A stretch of 64,000 bases of DNA, from contig NZ_JAHSTV010000006.1 of NCBI RefSeq assembly GCF_019145235.1, positions 372,001-436,000 on the forward strand. The letters are read 5' to 3'. The position numbers and the translations under genes were made by a program. Below are positions 1 through 8,353 of the stretch, one piece after another (positions within the stretch are counted from its first letter, which is position 1; each line of letters begins with the position of its first letter). The notes beneath the pieces are model-generated. The model did no database searches. It was not told where the DNA came from and saw only the letters and a program-made list of their open reading frames with translations. This DNA is from Pseudomonas farris. Its GTDB lineage: Bacteria; Pseudomonadota; Gammaproteobacteria; Pseudomonadales; Pseudomonadaceae.

Positions 1-621
1 GACAGCATGCTCGAAGCCATGCTCGACGTGCTGCGCGGCAAACAGACCGCCGTCACCCAGGAAATTCGTCGCCTGACCGATGATGTTGAAGCGCTCTACA
101 GCGCCATCAAGCTCTATCTGGCACAAATGCCCCGCGAAGACCTCAGCGAGCAGGACAGTCGGCGCTGGGCGGAAACCATCGAGCTGGCGATCAACCTGAA
201 ACTCTCCAGCGACCTGATCGAACGCATGCTGCGCAAGGTTCAGCAGCAGAAAACCTCGCAACGCCGGTCTTTTTCCGAGGTCGGCCTGGAGGAGTTGGCG
301 GGGCTGCACAGTCAGCTGATTGCCAACCTGCGTCTGGGGTTGTCAGTGTTCCTTAGTGCCGACCCGGAAAGTGCCCGCCAGTTACTGCGTGAGAAACGTC
401 GCTTTCGCGCACAGGAGCGCCGCCTGGCCCACGCTCATGTCAGCCGTTTAAACCGTAAGATCGTGCAAAGTATCGAGACCAGTTCGCTGCATCTGGAACT
501 GATTGCTGACATGAGACGCTTGAATTCGCTGTTCTGCAGCAGTGCCTATGCGGTGTTGGGCACTTCGGACACCGGCGCTCTGGCGGTCGACGATTTGACT
601 GACATCACTCATTCACCCTGA
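1..621 (+). CDS. Na/Pi cotransporter family protein, C-terminal part (PhoU-like domain)
   Basis: The reading frame is open from the first base, so this is the tail of a gene that begins before the window. The 207 visible residues are helical, charged and free of membrane segments. They resemble the PhoU-like cytoplasmic tail of NptA-type sodium/phosphate cotransporters; the membrane part would lie upstream. In this family the tail is thought to tune phosphate transport. The frame has an internal ATG at position 7, but there is no ribosome binding site in view to make it a start. It ends 56 bases before the peptidase gene on the same strand. The family call is from memory of similar Pseudomonas proteins and rests on this tail alone. 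Confidence 0.7.
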   Translation, partial: DSMLEAMLDVLRGKQTAVTQEIRRLTDDVEALYSAIKLYLAQMPREDLSEQDSRRWAETIELAINLKLSSDLIERMLRKVQQQKTSQRRSFSEVGLEELAGLHSQLIANLRLGLSVFLSADPESARQLLREKRRFRAQERRLAHAHVSRLNRKIVQSIETSSLHLELIADMRRLNSLFCSSAYAVLGTSDTGALAVDDLTDITHSP

Positions 622-677
622 ACGTCCACAGTTACCTGAAGTCTGTTGAACTTACGCTGGTCGTACGGAAACTCGTT

Positions 678-2054
678 ATGCGTTGTCTGCTGTTCGCTTG
701 TCTGCTGCTTGGCTCACTGCCTTCATTTGCCCTGGATCGCTTTCAGGTCGAGGGCTACACCTTGCGCAACGGCCTGCAATTGGTCCTCAAACCGGGCACC
801 GAGCGCGGGCATGTGGCGATCCGGTTGGTGGTTGGCGTGGGCCTGGATGATTTCAGCTGTGCCGACAAAGAGCTGCCGCATCTGCTCGAACACTTGTTGT
901 TCAGCGGCATCGACGCCACCGGCGAAGGCGGTCTGGAAGAGCGCATGCAGGCCTTGGGCGGTGAGTGGAATGCCTACACCAGCAATGCCGACACGACTTT
1001 CGTCATCGAAGCCCCGGCGAAAAACCAGCGCAAGGTCCTCGACCTGTTATTGGCGCTGCTGACCCAGACCCGGATCGATGACAATGCGATCAACGTCGCC
1101 AAGCAAGTGGTCGAGCGCGAAGACGGTGGTCATTACTCGCACCTGCAACGCTGGCTGGATCGCCAGGACCTGGGCCACACCGCGAGTAATCAGTTGGCGG
1201 TGGAGCTGGGCCTCAAATGCCCCGAGCGCGCGCAAGTCGATCACCTGACCCGCGAGCAATTGGAGAAGGTGCGCAAGGACTGGTACGCGCCCAACAACAT
1301 GACCCTGATCGTGGTCGGTGACCTCGACCGCTTGCTGCCGGCCTATCTGGAACGGGCCTATGGTGCGCTCGAAGCGGTTGAGCCTAGCGCTCACCTGCCG
1401 CTGCCAGACATTCAGGCCAGCGCGGCCCACGAGCGCAATTTGAGTAACGGTTTCGTCGGCGGCGGAGCCAAGTTGCACTGGCTGGTGCCGGAACCGGTGC
1501 TGGAAGACCAGCATGACGAAACCTTCGATCTGCTCAAGGACTATCTGGATTGGGCGCTCTATCGCCAATTGCGCCTGGCCCATGGGCTGTCCTACGGTCC
1601 CTCGGCCGAGCGCGAGGTATTTGGCGGGGTGGGCTTCATGAGCCTGAACGCCGACCTTGATCGCGACGACGTGCTGGCAGCGGAACAGGTGCTGGATGAG
1701 CTTAAAGCCGATCTACTCAAGAACGGCCTCGACGCCGCCACCTTCGCCCGTCTCAAGCAAGCCGCCATCGCTCGCCAGGCTTGGGCCGTGCAAGGCAACA
1801 GCGCCCTGGCGGACTATTACTGGAGCGCCCTTGGCGACTACGAGGACGGCCATTTCGTCAACCCGGCCAAGGCACTGCAAGACGTGACACTGGCCGAGGC
1901 AAACAAGGCAATGCGCGAGTTGCTGCTGCAACCGGGGTATCTGCGGATCGAGAAGCCGCTGGTGAGTTATGACCAGGTGATGTGGGCGATGGTCGGGGGC
2001 TTTGGACTGATGGTGCTTGGAGTATTGGCTTGGCGCGTTCACCGCAGACGATAG
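678..2054 (+). CDS. M16 family (insulinase/pitrilysin-like) zinc peptidase, membrane anchored
   Basis: This 458-residue protein has an N-terminal signal peptide (residues 1-19), the inverted zinc motif HLLEH at residues 68-72 that defines M16 peptidases, and a downstream acidic pair (Glu146/Glu148) where the third zinc ligand is expected. A single hydrophobic helix near residues 430-450 is followed by an RVHRRR tail. The layout suggests a periplasmic peptidase held in the inner membrane by its C-terminus. M16 enzymes cut oligopeptides or processed precursors; the substrate here is unknown. Its length covers both M16 half-domains. It stands apart from its neighbours: a REP pair follows its stop and the next gene has its own start region. 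Confidence 0.85.
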   Translation: MRCLLFACLLLGSLPSFALDRFQVEGYTLRNGLQLVLKPGTERGHVAIRLVVGVGLDDFSCADKELPHLLEHLLFSGIDATGEGGLEERMQALGGEWNAYTSNADTTFVIEAPAKNQRKVLDLLLALLTQTRIDDNAINVAKQVVEREDGGHYSHLQRWLDRQDLGHTASNQLAVELGLKCPERAQVDHLTREQLEKVRKDWYAPNNMTLIVVGDLDRLLPAYLERAYGALEAVEPSAHLPLPDIQASAAHERNLSNGFVGGGAKLHWLVPEPVLEDQHDETFDLLKDYLDWALYRQLRLAHGLSYGPSAEREVFGGVGFMSLNADLDRDDVLAAEQVLDELKADLLKNGLDAATFARLKQAAIARQAWAVQGNSALADYYWSALGDYEDGHFVNPAKALQDVTLAEANKAMRELLLQPGYLRIEKPLVSYDQVMWAMVGGFGLMVLGVLAWRVHRRR

Positions 2055-2087
2055 CCAATCCTGTTTGGACCGGGGCATGGTTTCCAC

Positions 2088-2223
2088 CTGTGGCGAGGGG
2101 GCTTGTCCCCGTTCGGCTGCGCAGCAGTCGCAATATCAATGTATGCGGTATGTCAGATAAACCGGGTTGCCGTTTTTCAGGGCCGCTTCGCAGCCCAACG
2201 GGGGCAAGCCCCCTCGCCACAGG
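2088..2223. repeat. REP/REPIN inverted repeat pair (gtggcgagggggcttg type)
   Basis: Two arms in inverted orientation, gtggcgagggggcttgtcccc and its near complement ending at 2223, flank a variable centre. Each arm also carries its own small hairpin (gctgcgcagc; gcttcgcagc). The same family recurs at 27512-27615. It lies between two genes on the same strand. Confidence 0.85.
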
Positions 2224-2279
2224 GCCTCCCGGGCGGTACCCTGTCGAGGATTTTTCCCACGACTATTGTGAATCGCCGA

Positions 2280-3308
2280 ATGCCGAATCTGACCCTGTAC
2301 GTACAGCGCATCCTCGAATTGATGAAGCGCTATCCCGGGGTCATTGCGCTTGGCGGTTTCATTTCAGGGGTTGGCAGCTTCATGCTGGTGGATCGCCAAC
2401 AAGGGCTGGCGACCTGGATCACCACCATCATGCTGGTCAGCTGGGTCTGGCTGATGCTGGAAAACAGCCTCACCAAGCTGTTCGCCAGGGTCTTCAAGCG
2501 CGAAATACCCCAGCCACTGCTGCGTTACGCAACGCAGATGATCCATCAGGAAAGCCTGTTCTTCGTCCTGCCGTTCTTTTTAATCACCACCACCTGGAAC
2601 AGCGGCCAGTTGTTCTTCACGGGATTACTGAGCATGGCGGCACTGATTTCGATCATCGACCCGCTCTACTACAAATGGCTGGCACCGCGCCGCTGGGCGT
2701 TCCTGGCGCTGCACACCCTGACCCTGTTCGCGGCCCTGCTGACCGCCCTGCCCGTCATCCTGCACCTGACCACCGCCCAGAGCTTCAAACTGGCGCTGGG
2801 CATTGCCATGTTGCTGTCGTTCCCGAGCCTGGCCTCGATCTTCCCGATTCGCACCGTGCGCAATGCGTTGGCGATCCTCAGCATCACCGTCGGCATCGGC
2901 GCCGCCGGTTGGGTACTGCGCTCCTGGGTTCCGCCGGCGACCCTGTGGATGACCGATGTGGCGATCAGCACTCAAATGCAGGATCGAACCCCCGGCAAGA
3001 GCCTGGAAGAAGTCAGCGCCGAGCAGATTCGCGGCGGTGGGCTGTACGCGTACACCGCGATCAATGCCCCGCGGGGTCTGGCCGAGCGGATTTATCACGT
3101 CTGGATGTTCAACGGTAAAGAAGTCGACCGTATCCCGCTGGACATCAACGGGGGGCGCAAGGAAGGCTACCGCGCCTGGACCCACAAGCAGAACTTCCCC
3201 GGCAACCCCGCAGGCAAATGGCAGGTCCGGGTGCTGACTGAGGACGGTCAGCTGATTGGCGTGCTGCGCTTCAAGGTCCTGGACAGCACACCCATCAAAG
3301 AAAAGTAA
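2280..3308 (+). CDS. DUF5924/DUF2914 family membrane protein
   Basis: This 342-residue protein starts at ATG 2280; an upstream in-frame ATG at 2103 would run through the REP repeat and is rejected. About six hydrophobic helices occupy roughly residues 20-230. A soluble C-terminal domain follows, with the pattern WMFNGKEVDRIPLDI and a Trp-rich end (GYRAWTHKQNF, GKWQVRVL) that I recognise as DUF2914, preceded by a DUF5924 membrane part. The C-terminal domain probably lies in the periplasm. The function is unknown. DUF2914 domains occur on several otherwise unrelated bacterial envelope proteins. The next gene starts 54 bases further on, so joint transcription with the MCE operon is possible but not shown. 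Confidence 0.75.
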   Translation: MPNLTLYVQRILELMKRYPGVIALGGFISGVGSFMLVDRQQGLATWITTIMLVSWVWLMLENSLTKLFARVFKREIPQPLLRYATQMIHQESLFFVLPFFLITTTWNSGQLFFTGLLSMAALISIIDPLYYKWLAPRRWAFLALHTLTLFAALLTALPVILHLTTAQSFKLALGIAMLLSFPSLASIFPIRTVRNALAILSITVGIGAAGWVLRSWVPPATLWMTDVAISTQMQDRTPGKSLEEVSAEQIRGGGLYAYTAINAPRGLAERIYHVWMFNGKEVDRIPLDINGGRKEGYRAWTHKQNFPGNPAGKWQVRVLTEDGQLIGVLRFKVLDSTPIKEK

Positions 3309-3362
3309 CGCGGTTCGTGCTATTAGTCAGATCTGCGTAATAGCCGAACAAGCACGGAGCTT

Positions 3363-4511
3363 ATGACTAGCAGCACAATGCCCGGCAGTGCCCAACTGGA
3401 CACCTCGCACAGCCCTGCCCTGTTGCGGGTCACGGGTGACTGGACGCTCGCCCATTACGCCGATCTCAGCCGCCTGAGCGAAAAGCTCCGTGGCCAATAC
3501 GACAGCAACACCCACATCGATCTCAATGGCCTCGGCGCGCTCGATACGGCGGGTGCGTCATTGCTGGTGGAGCTGCTGGGGGCCGAGCGGCTGGGCAAAT
3601 CTGCCGAACACCCCGATTGCACCCTTTCTTCCGCTGATCGCGCCTTGTTGCAGACGGTGTACTGCTCACTCACCGATTTCTGTGTGCCGATCAAAGAGCC
3701 GGAAGTCAGCGTCGGCATTCAACTGCTGACCCGCATTGGTCGTGCGGTCGACACAGTCTGGCGGGACACGCTGCAACTGTTGGGTTTCGTCGGCCTGATC
3801 CTGGAAACCATCGCTCGCGGGTTGTTTCGGCCCAAACGCTGGCGCCTCACGCCGATGGTCGCTCACATCGAGCAGACCGGCCTCGATGCCGCCCCCATCG
3901 TCGCCCTGCTGACGTTTTTGGTGGGCGCTGTGGTGGCGTTTCTCGGGGCGACGGTGCTGGCGAGTTTTGGCGCGAGTATTTTCACCGTGGACCTGGTGGC
4001 GTTCTCTTTTCTGCGGGAGTTCGGCGTGTTGCTCACGGCGATCCTGATGGCGGGCCGCACCGCCAGTGCGTTCACCGCGCAGATCGGTTCGATGAAGGCC
4101 AACGAAGAAATCGACGCGATCCGCACCCTCGGCCTCGACCCGATGGAGTTGCTGGTAGTGCCCCGCGTCCTGGCGTTGCTGGTGGCGCTGCCGATGTTGA
4201 CCTTTCTGGCGATGGTGTCAGGGATTGTCGGAGGTGGCGTGGTCTGCGCGCTGTCGCTGGATATTTCGCCGGCGATGTTCCTGTCACTGCTGCAATCGGA
4301 TATCGGCGTTCAGCACTTTCTGGTGGGGATCGTCAAAGCACCGATTTTTGCGTTCCTGATTGCCGCCATCGGCTGCCTCGAGGGCTTCAAGGTCAGCGGC
4401 AGCGCCGAGTCCGTCGGCGCGCACACCACGTCCAGTGTGGTGCAGTCGATTTTCGTGGTGATCGTGCTCGACGCCGTGGCTGCGTTGTTTTTCATGGAGA
4501 TGGACTGGTGA
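3363..4511 (+). CDS. MlaE-family lipid ABC transporter permease with N-terminal STAS domain
   Basis: Residues 15-105 look like a STAS domain (DLNGLGALDTAGASLLVELLG), the fold used by MlaB in the Mla pathway. Residues 140-382 form an MlaE-type permease with the family segments around FLREFGVLLTAILMAGRTASA and GSMKANEEIDAIRTLG. The protein would form the inner-membrane core of an MCE lipid transporter, with MlaB-like and MlaE-like functions fused in one chain. Its stop overlaps the start of the ATPase gene by four bases (4508-4511). The four genes to 6874 are tightly packed and almost certainly one operon. Confidence 0.9.
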   Translation: MTSSTMPGSAQLDTSHSPALLRVTGDWTLAHYADLSRLSEKLRGQYDSNTHIDLNGLGALDTAGASLLVELLGAERLGKSAEHPDCTLSSADRALLQTVYCSLTDFCVPIKEPEVSVGIQLLTRIGRAVDTVWRDTLQLLGFVGLILETIARGLFRPKRWRLTPMVAHIEQTGLDAAPIVALLTFLVGAVVAFLGATVLASFGASIFTVDLVAFSFLREFGVLLTAILMAGRTASAFTAQIGSMKANEEIDAIRTLGLDPMELLVVPRVLALLVALPMLTFLAMVSGIVGGGVVCALSLDISPAMFLSLLQSDIGVQHFLVGIVKAPIFAFLIAAIGCLEGFKVSGSAESVGAHTTSSVVQSIFVVIVLDAVAALFFMEMDW

Positions 4512-5311
4512 GTCGTTTACCCCGAGCGCCTTCAGAGGCGGTGATTGAAGTCCGTGGGCTGTGCAATCGCTTCGGCCGGCAGAGCGTGCACGAGAACCTC
4601 GACCTGGACTTGTACAAGGGCGAGATTCTGGCGGTGGTCGGCGGTTCCGGCAGCGGCAAATCGGTGCTGCTGCGCAGCATTGTCGGCCTGCGTCAGCCCA
4701 GCGAAGGGCTGGTGAAGGTCTTCGGCAAGAACTTGCCGAGCCTGTCGGAACACGAGCGCTCGCTGGTGGAACGGCGGTTCGGTGTGTTGTTCCAGAAAGG
4801 CGCTTTGTTCTCTTCGCTCACCGTGACCGAGAACGTCGCCCTGCCGCTGATTGAACACGCCGGCCTGAGCCGTGCCGACGCCGAGCACCTGGCTGCGGTG
4901 AAACTGGCGTTGGCCGGGTTGCCGTTGTCGGCGGCCGACAAATACCCTGCTTCGCTGTCCGGTGGCATGATCAAGCGCGCGGCTTTGGCCCGAGCGTTGG
5001 CGCTGGACCCGGACATCCTGTTTCTCGACGAGCCCACCGCCGGTCTAGACCCGATTGGCGCCGCCGGTTTCGATCAACTGATCCTGACCCTGCGCGATGC
5101 CTTGGGCTTGAGTGTGTTTCTGGTGACCCACGACCTCGACACGCTCTACACCATCACCGACCGGGTGGCGGTGCTGGCGCAGAAGAAAGTGCTGGTGGCG
5201 GACGCCATCGACAAGGTGTCGGAAACCGATGATGCGTGGGTTCACGAATACTTCCATGGCCCTCGCGGCCGCGCGGCGCTGACGGCCGCTAACCAGCTCA
5301 ACGAGGTCTGA
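4508..5311 (+). CDS. MlaF-like ABC transporter ATP-binding protein
   Basis: This 267-residue ATPase starts at GTG 4508 inside the end of the permease gene. It has Walker A GGSGSGKS (about residues 46-53), the signature LSGGM, Walker B DILFLDEPTAGLDP and the switch histidine in LVTHDLDT. The unusual Leu-Ser-Gly-Gly-Met signature, rather than LSGGQ, is normal for MlaF-type ATPases. It supplies the energy for moving phospholipids or other lipids between inner and outer membranes together with the permease and the MCE protein downstream. Confidence 0.92.
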   Translation: MSRLPRAPSEAVIEVRGLCNRFGRQSVHENLDLDLYKGEILAVVGGSGSGKSVLLRSIVGLRQPSEGLVKVFGKNLPSLSEHERSLVERRFGVLFQKGALFSSLTVTENVALPLIEHAGLSRADAEHLAAVKLALAGLPLSAADKYPASLSGGMIKRAALARALALDPDILFLDEPTAGLDPIGAAGFDQLILTLRDALGLSVFLVTHDLDTLYTITDRVAVLAQKKVLVADAIDKVSETDDAWVHEYFHGPRGRAALTAANQLNEV

Positions 5312-5312
5312 C

Positions 5313-6251
5313 ATGGAAACCCGAGCTCATCACGTATTGATCGGCCTGTTCACCGTCATAGTGGTGGCAGGCGCCCTGCTCTTCGGTCTGTGGCTGGCCA
5401 AGTCCAGTGTCGATACCGAATTCAAGGATTACGAAATCGTCTTCAACGAGGCGGTCAGCGGCCTGTCCAACGGTAGCGCCGTGCAGTACAGCGGGATCAA
5501 GGTCGGCGACGTGGTGATGCTGCGCCTGGACCCGAACGATCCGCGCCGGGTGTTGGCGCGGATTCGCCTGGGCGGAGACACTCCGATCAAAGAAGACACC
5601 CAGGCCAAGCTGGCGCTGACCGGGATCACCGGGACTTCGATCATCCAGCTCAGCGGCGGCACGCCACAAAGTCCGACGCTCAAGGGCAAGGACGGTGATT
5701 TGCCGACAATCGTTGCATCGCCCTCGCCCATTGCCCGGTTGATGAATGACAGTAGCGATCTGATGGCGGGCGTGAACGTGTTGATGCACAACGCCAATCA
5801 GTTGTTTTCCTCGGAGAACGTCGCGCGTATCAGCAGCACCCTGGAGAACCTGGAGCAAACCACAGGCACCATTGCCGATCAGCGCGGCGATATTCGTCAG
5901 GCGATGCAGCAACTGGCTTCGGTTGGCAAGCAGGCCAGCGCCACCCTGGAACAGACCACCGCGTTGATGCGCAATGCCAATGGCCTGCTCAACGATCAGG
6001 GCAAGCAGATGTTCGGCAGTGCCGAGCAAGCGATGAAGTCCCTGGAGCAAAGCAGCGCGACCATCAACACATTGCTTTCCGCCAATCAGGATTCCCTCAA
6101 CAGCGGCATGCAGGGCTTCAATGGCCTGGCGCCGGCGGTGCGCGAGCTGCGCGATACCTTGAGTTCGTTGCGGACCATTTCCCAGCGGCTTGAGGCCAAC
6201 CCCAGCGGTTACCTGCTGGGCAATGACAAGAACAAGGAGTTCACGCCATGA
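5313..6251 (+). CDS. MlaD/MCE domain protein
   Basis: The 312-residue protein has one N-terminal membrane helix (residues 8-29) followed by an MCE domain at about residues 40-120 (SGLSNGSAVQYSGIKVGDV). A long helical tail rich in Gln, Ala and Ser follows, ending near residue 300. MCE proteins form hexameric rings in the periplasm that bind lipid. This one is longer than E. coli MlaD because of the helical tail, which could form a tube or needle like those of PqiB or LetB. Start ATG lies one base after the ATPase stop. Confidence 0.92.
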   Translation: METRAHHVLIGLFTVIVVAGALLFGLWLAKSSVDTEFKDYEIVFNEAVSGLSNGSAVQYSGIKVGDVVMLRLDPNDPRRVLARIRLGGDTPIKEDTQAKLALTGITGTSIIQLSGGTPQSPTLKGKDGDLPTIVASPSPIARLMNDSSDLMAGVNVLMHNANQLFSSENVARISSTLENLEQTTGTIADQRGDIRQAMQQLASVGKQASATLEQTTALMRNANGLLNDQGKQMFGSAEQAMKSLEQSSATINTLLSANQDSLNSGMQGFNGLAPAVRELRDTLSSLRTISQRLEANPSGYLLGNDKNKEFTP

Positions 6252-6874
6252 AGCAGGCTCATCTCGCCCTCCTCGCCGGTTTTGCGTTGGTCGCTTCCTG
6301 TTCGATTTTCCCCAAGGCCGAGCCGTCCGATGTCTATCGACTGCCGTCGGCACAGCGCGACGCATCGGCCCAACACGGCACGCCGCAGCGCTGGTCGTTG
6401 CGGCTGGCCAAGCCTCAGACTAGCGAAGCCTTGAACAACCCGAAAATCGCAGTGATACCTCAAGGTGACCTGATCAGCAGCTACAAGGCTTCACGCTGGA
6501 GCGATCCGGCACCGGTGCTGTTGCGTAATCGTCTGCTTGATGGTTTCCAGCGTGACGGTCGCGTGCCGTTGCTCAGCACCGATGACAGCAATTTCCAGGC
6601 AGACCTGGAGCTGGGCGGCAACCTGCAAGCATTCCAGACCGAGTATCAGGGCACGGCAGCGAGTGTGGTCGTGCGCCTGGATGCGTTGCTGGTGCGTGGG
6701 TATGACCAGCGAATCCTCGCCAGCCGGCACTTTGAAGTGCGTCAGCCGTTGAGTGATGTGAAGGTGCCGGCAGTGGTGACCGGTTTTGGCTTGGCCAGCG
6801 ACCAATTGACGGCGCAGGTGGTGGCTTGGACGGTGGAGCAAGGTCAGAAGGTTGCGCCGCCGCTGAGGCCATAA
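6248..6874 (+). CDS. ABC-type transport auxiliary lipoprotein, PqiC-like
   Basis: The 208-residue product has a lipoprotein signal ending in LVASC, with the lipidated Cys at residue 19, then a PqiC-type domain (SDVYRLPS near the N-terminus, ISSYKASRWSDPAPVLLRNRLLDGF in the middle read as two adjacent motifs). PqiC-like lipoproteins sit in the outer membrane and receive the MCE protein tube. It overlaps the MCE gene by four bases and closes the operon. A REP pair follows 20 bases after the stop. Confidence 0.88.
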   Translation: MKQAHLALLAGFALVASCSIFPKAEPSDVYRLPSAQRDASAQHGTPQRWSLRLAKPQTSEALNNPKIAVIPQGDLISSYKASRWSDPAPVLLRNRLLDGFQRDGRVPLLSTDDSNFQADLELGGNLQAFQTEYQGTAASVVVRLDALLVRGYDQRILASRHFEVRQPLSDVKVPAVVTGFGLASDQLTAQVVAWTVEQGQKVAPPLRP

Positions 6875-6893
6875 AGGTCGGATGCCTATTTAA

Positions 6894-6998
6894 TGTGGGA
6901 GCGGCGGTGCGACGATTCGACTTGCTCGCGAAGGCGGTGTGTCAGTCAACAGAGATGTTGAATGTACCGGCCTCTTCGCGAGCAAGCCCGCTCCCACA
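6894..6998. repeat. REPIN (gtgggagcgg / ccgctcccac type), variant left arm
   Basis: The right arm, ttcgcgagcaagcccgctcccaca, is canonical. The left arm is interrupted: gtgggagcgg and cttgctcgcgaag are separated by about 16 bases (cggtgcgacgattcga). The centre closely resembles that of the element at 36501-36590. It fills the gap between two converging genes. Confidence 0.85.
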
Positions 6999-7009
6999 GG
7001 GTTCTTGGT

Positions 7010-8239
7010 TTAGCCGAAGAACCAGTAGCAAACCCCGATCGCGCCAAGAACACCCGCCAATTCCGCCAGCAATGCACACCCCACCGCATGCCGCGCGCGC
7101 TGGATGCCCACCGCGCCGAAGTACACCGCCAGCACATAGAAGGTTGTTTCGGTACTGCCCTGAATCGTCGCCGCCACCAGCGCCGGGAAGCTGTCGACTC
7201 CAGAGGTTTTCATGGTTTCGATCAGCATTGCCCGTGCGGCGCTGCCGGAGAAGGGTTTGACCATGGCCGTCGGTAGCGCGTCGACGAAGCGCGTGTCCCA
7301 ACCGGCCCATTCCACCAGATGACGAATCCCGTCCAGACCGAAATCCAGCGCTCCGGATGCTCGCAGCACGCCCACAGCGCAGAGCATCGCCACCAGATAC
7401 GGCAGCAAATTCTTGGCCACGTCGAAGCCTTCTTTGGCGCCTTCGATGAACGCTTCGTAGACCTTCACTTTGCGCAATGCGCCGATCACCAGAAACAGCA
7501 TGATCAGCCCGAACAGCGTCAGGTTGCCGAGGATCGATGACAGGCCCGCCAGAGCCGTCGCCGAGAGCGTCGCCAGCAGCGCCATGAACGCACCGAGTGC
7601 CAAGGCACCGGGAATCAGGTAGGCGAGCACCACCGGGTCCCACAGGCGCAGACGCTGCATGAACGCCACCGACAACAGGCCGACCAGGGTCGAGCAACTG
7701 GTCGCGAGCAGAATCGGCAGGAACACCAGGGTCGGATCGGGCGCGCCTTGCTGGGCGCGGTACATGAAGATCGTCACCGGCAGCAAAGTCAGGGAGGAGG
7801 CGTTGAGCACCAGAAACAGGATTTGCGCGTTGCTGGCAATGGTGTCGCTGGGGTTGAGCTCTTGCAGCGCCTTCATGGCTTTGAGGCCGATCGGCGTGGC
7901 GGCGTTATCCAGGCCCAGGCCATTGGCGGCGAAGTTGAGCGTGATCAGACCGATGGCTGGATGCCCGGGCGGCACTTCCGGCATCAGGCGCAGGAACAGC
8001 GGGCCCAACGCCTTAGCCAGCCATTCGACGATCCCTGCCTTTTCGGCAATCCGCAGAAACCCCAGCCAGAGGGTGAGGGTGCCGAACAGCAGGATCATGA
8101 CCTCGACCGACAATTTGGCCATGGCGAAAATGCTCTCCACCATCGCCGCAAAGATCCCGGCGTTGCCGCCGATCAGCCACTGCGCGAGCGCCGATACGGC
8201 CGCCACGATGAAGAAGCCAAGCCACAAGCCATTAAGCAT
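7010..8239 (-). CDS. Nucleoside recognition (SpmA/SpmB-type) membrane protein
   Basis: A 409-residue polytopic membrane protein with two Gate/nucleoside-recognition halves, like a fusion of the Bacillus spore maturation proteins SpmA and SpmB. Motifs typical of the family are visible: NFAANGLGLDNAATPIG in the first half and FSGSAARAMLIE in the second. I place the start at 8239 (MLNGLWLG). A longer reading to 8335 would cross the terminator hairpin of gltP at 8292-8320, so it is unlikely. The role in a non-sporulating bacterium is not known; related domains are found in nucleoside transporters. Confidence 0.85.
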   Translation of the reverse strand: MLNGLWLGFFIVAAVSALAQWLIGGNAGIFAAMVESIFAMAKLSVEVMILLFGTLTLWLGFLRIAEKAGIVEWLAKALGPLFLRLMPEVPPGHPAIGLITLNFAANGLGLDNAATPIGLKAMKALQELNPSDTIASNAQILFLVLNASSLTLLPVTIFMYRAQQGAPDPTLVFLPILLATSCSTLVGLLSVAFMQRLRLWDPVVLAYLIPGALALGAFMALLATLSATALAGLSSILGNLTLFGLIMLFLVIGALRKVKVYEAFIEGAKEGFDVAKNLLPYLVAMLCAVGVLRASGALDFGLDGIRHLVEWAGWDTRFVDALPTAMVKPFSGSAARAMLIETMKTSGVDSFPALVAATIQGSTETTFYVLAVYFGAVGIQRARHAVGCALLAELAGVLGAIGVCYWFFG

Positions 8240-8291
8240 CAGTCGAATCCCCCGGAAGATGCGGCGAATGATAGCGGGGTAGTCAGAAACG

Positions 8292-8320
8292 ACAAACCCC
8301 GGATTTCTCCGGGGTTTGTT
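8292..8320 (-). terminator. Rho-independent terminator after gltP
   Basis: The stem aaaccccgg / ccggggttt closes a short loop and, on the minus strand, is followed by the T-containing run tttgtc. It lies 34 bases after the gltP stop and before the start of the SpmA/B-like gene. The hairpin is nearly symmetrical. Confidence 0.8.
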
Positions 8321-8353
8321 TAGTACTGCTGGCAAAAGACCAATGTGGGAGCG

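Noticed and set aside
1982..3118. A 378-codon plus-strand frame overlapping the peptidase end and the DUF5924 gene
   Set aside because: It runs through the REP pair in another frame than the membrane protein and codes for a low-complexity Arg/Pro/His-rich product.
7010..8335. The longer start (8335) for the SpmA/B-like gene
   Set aside because: The extra 32 codons cross the gltP terminator; the ATG at 8239 starts directly before the first membrane helix.
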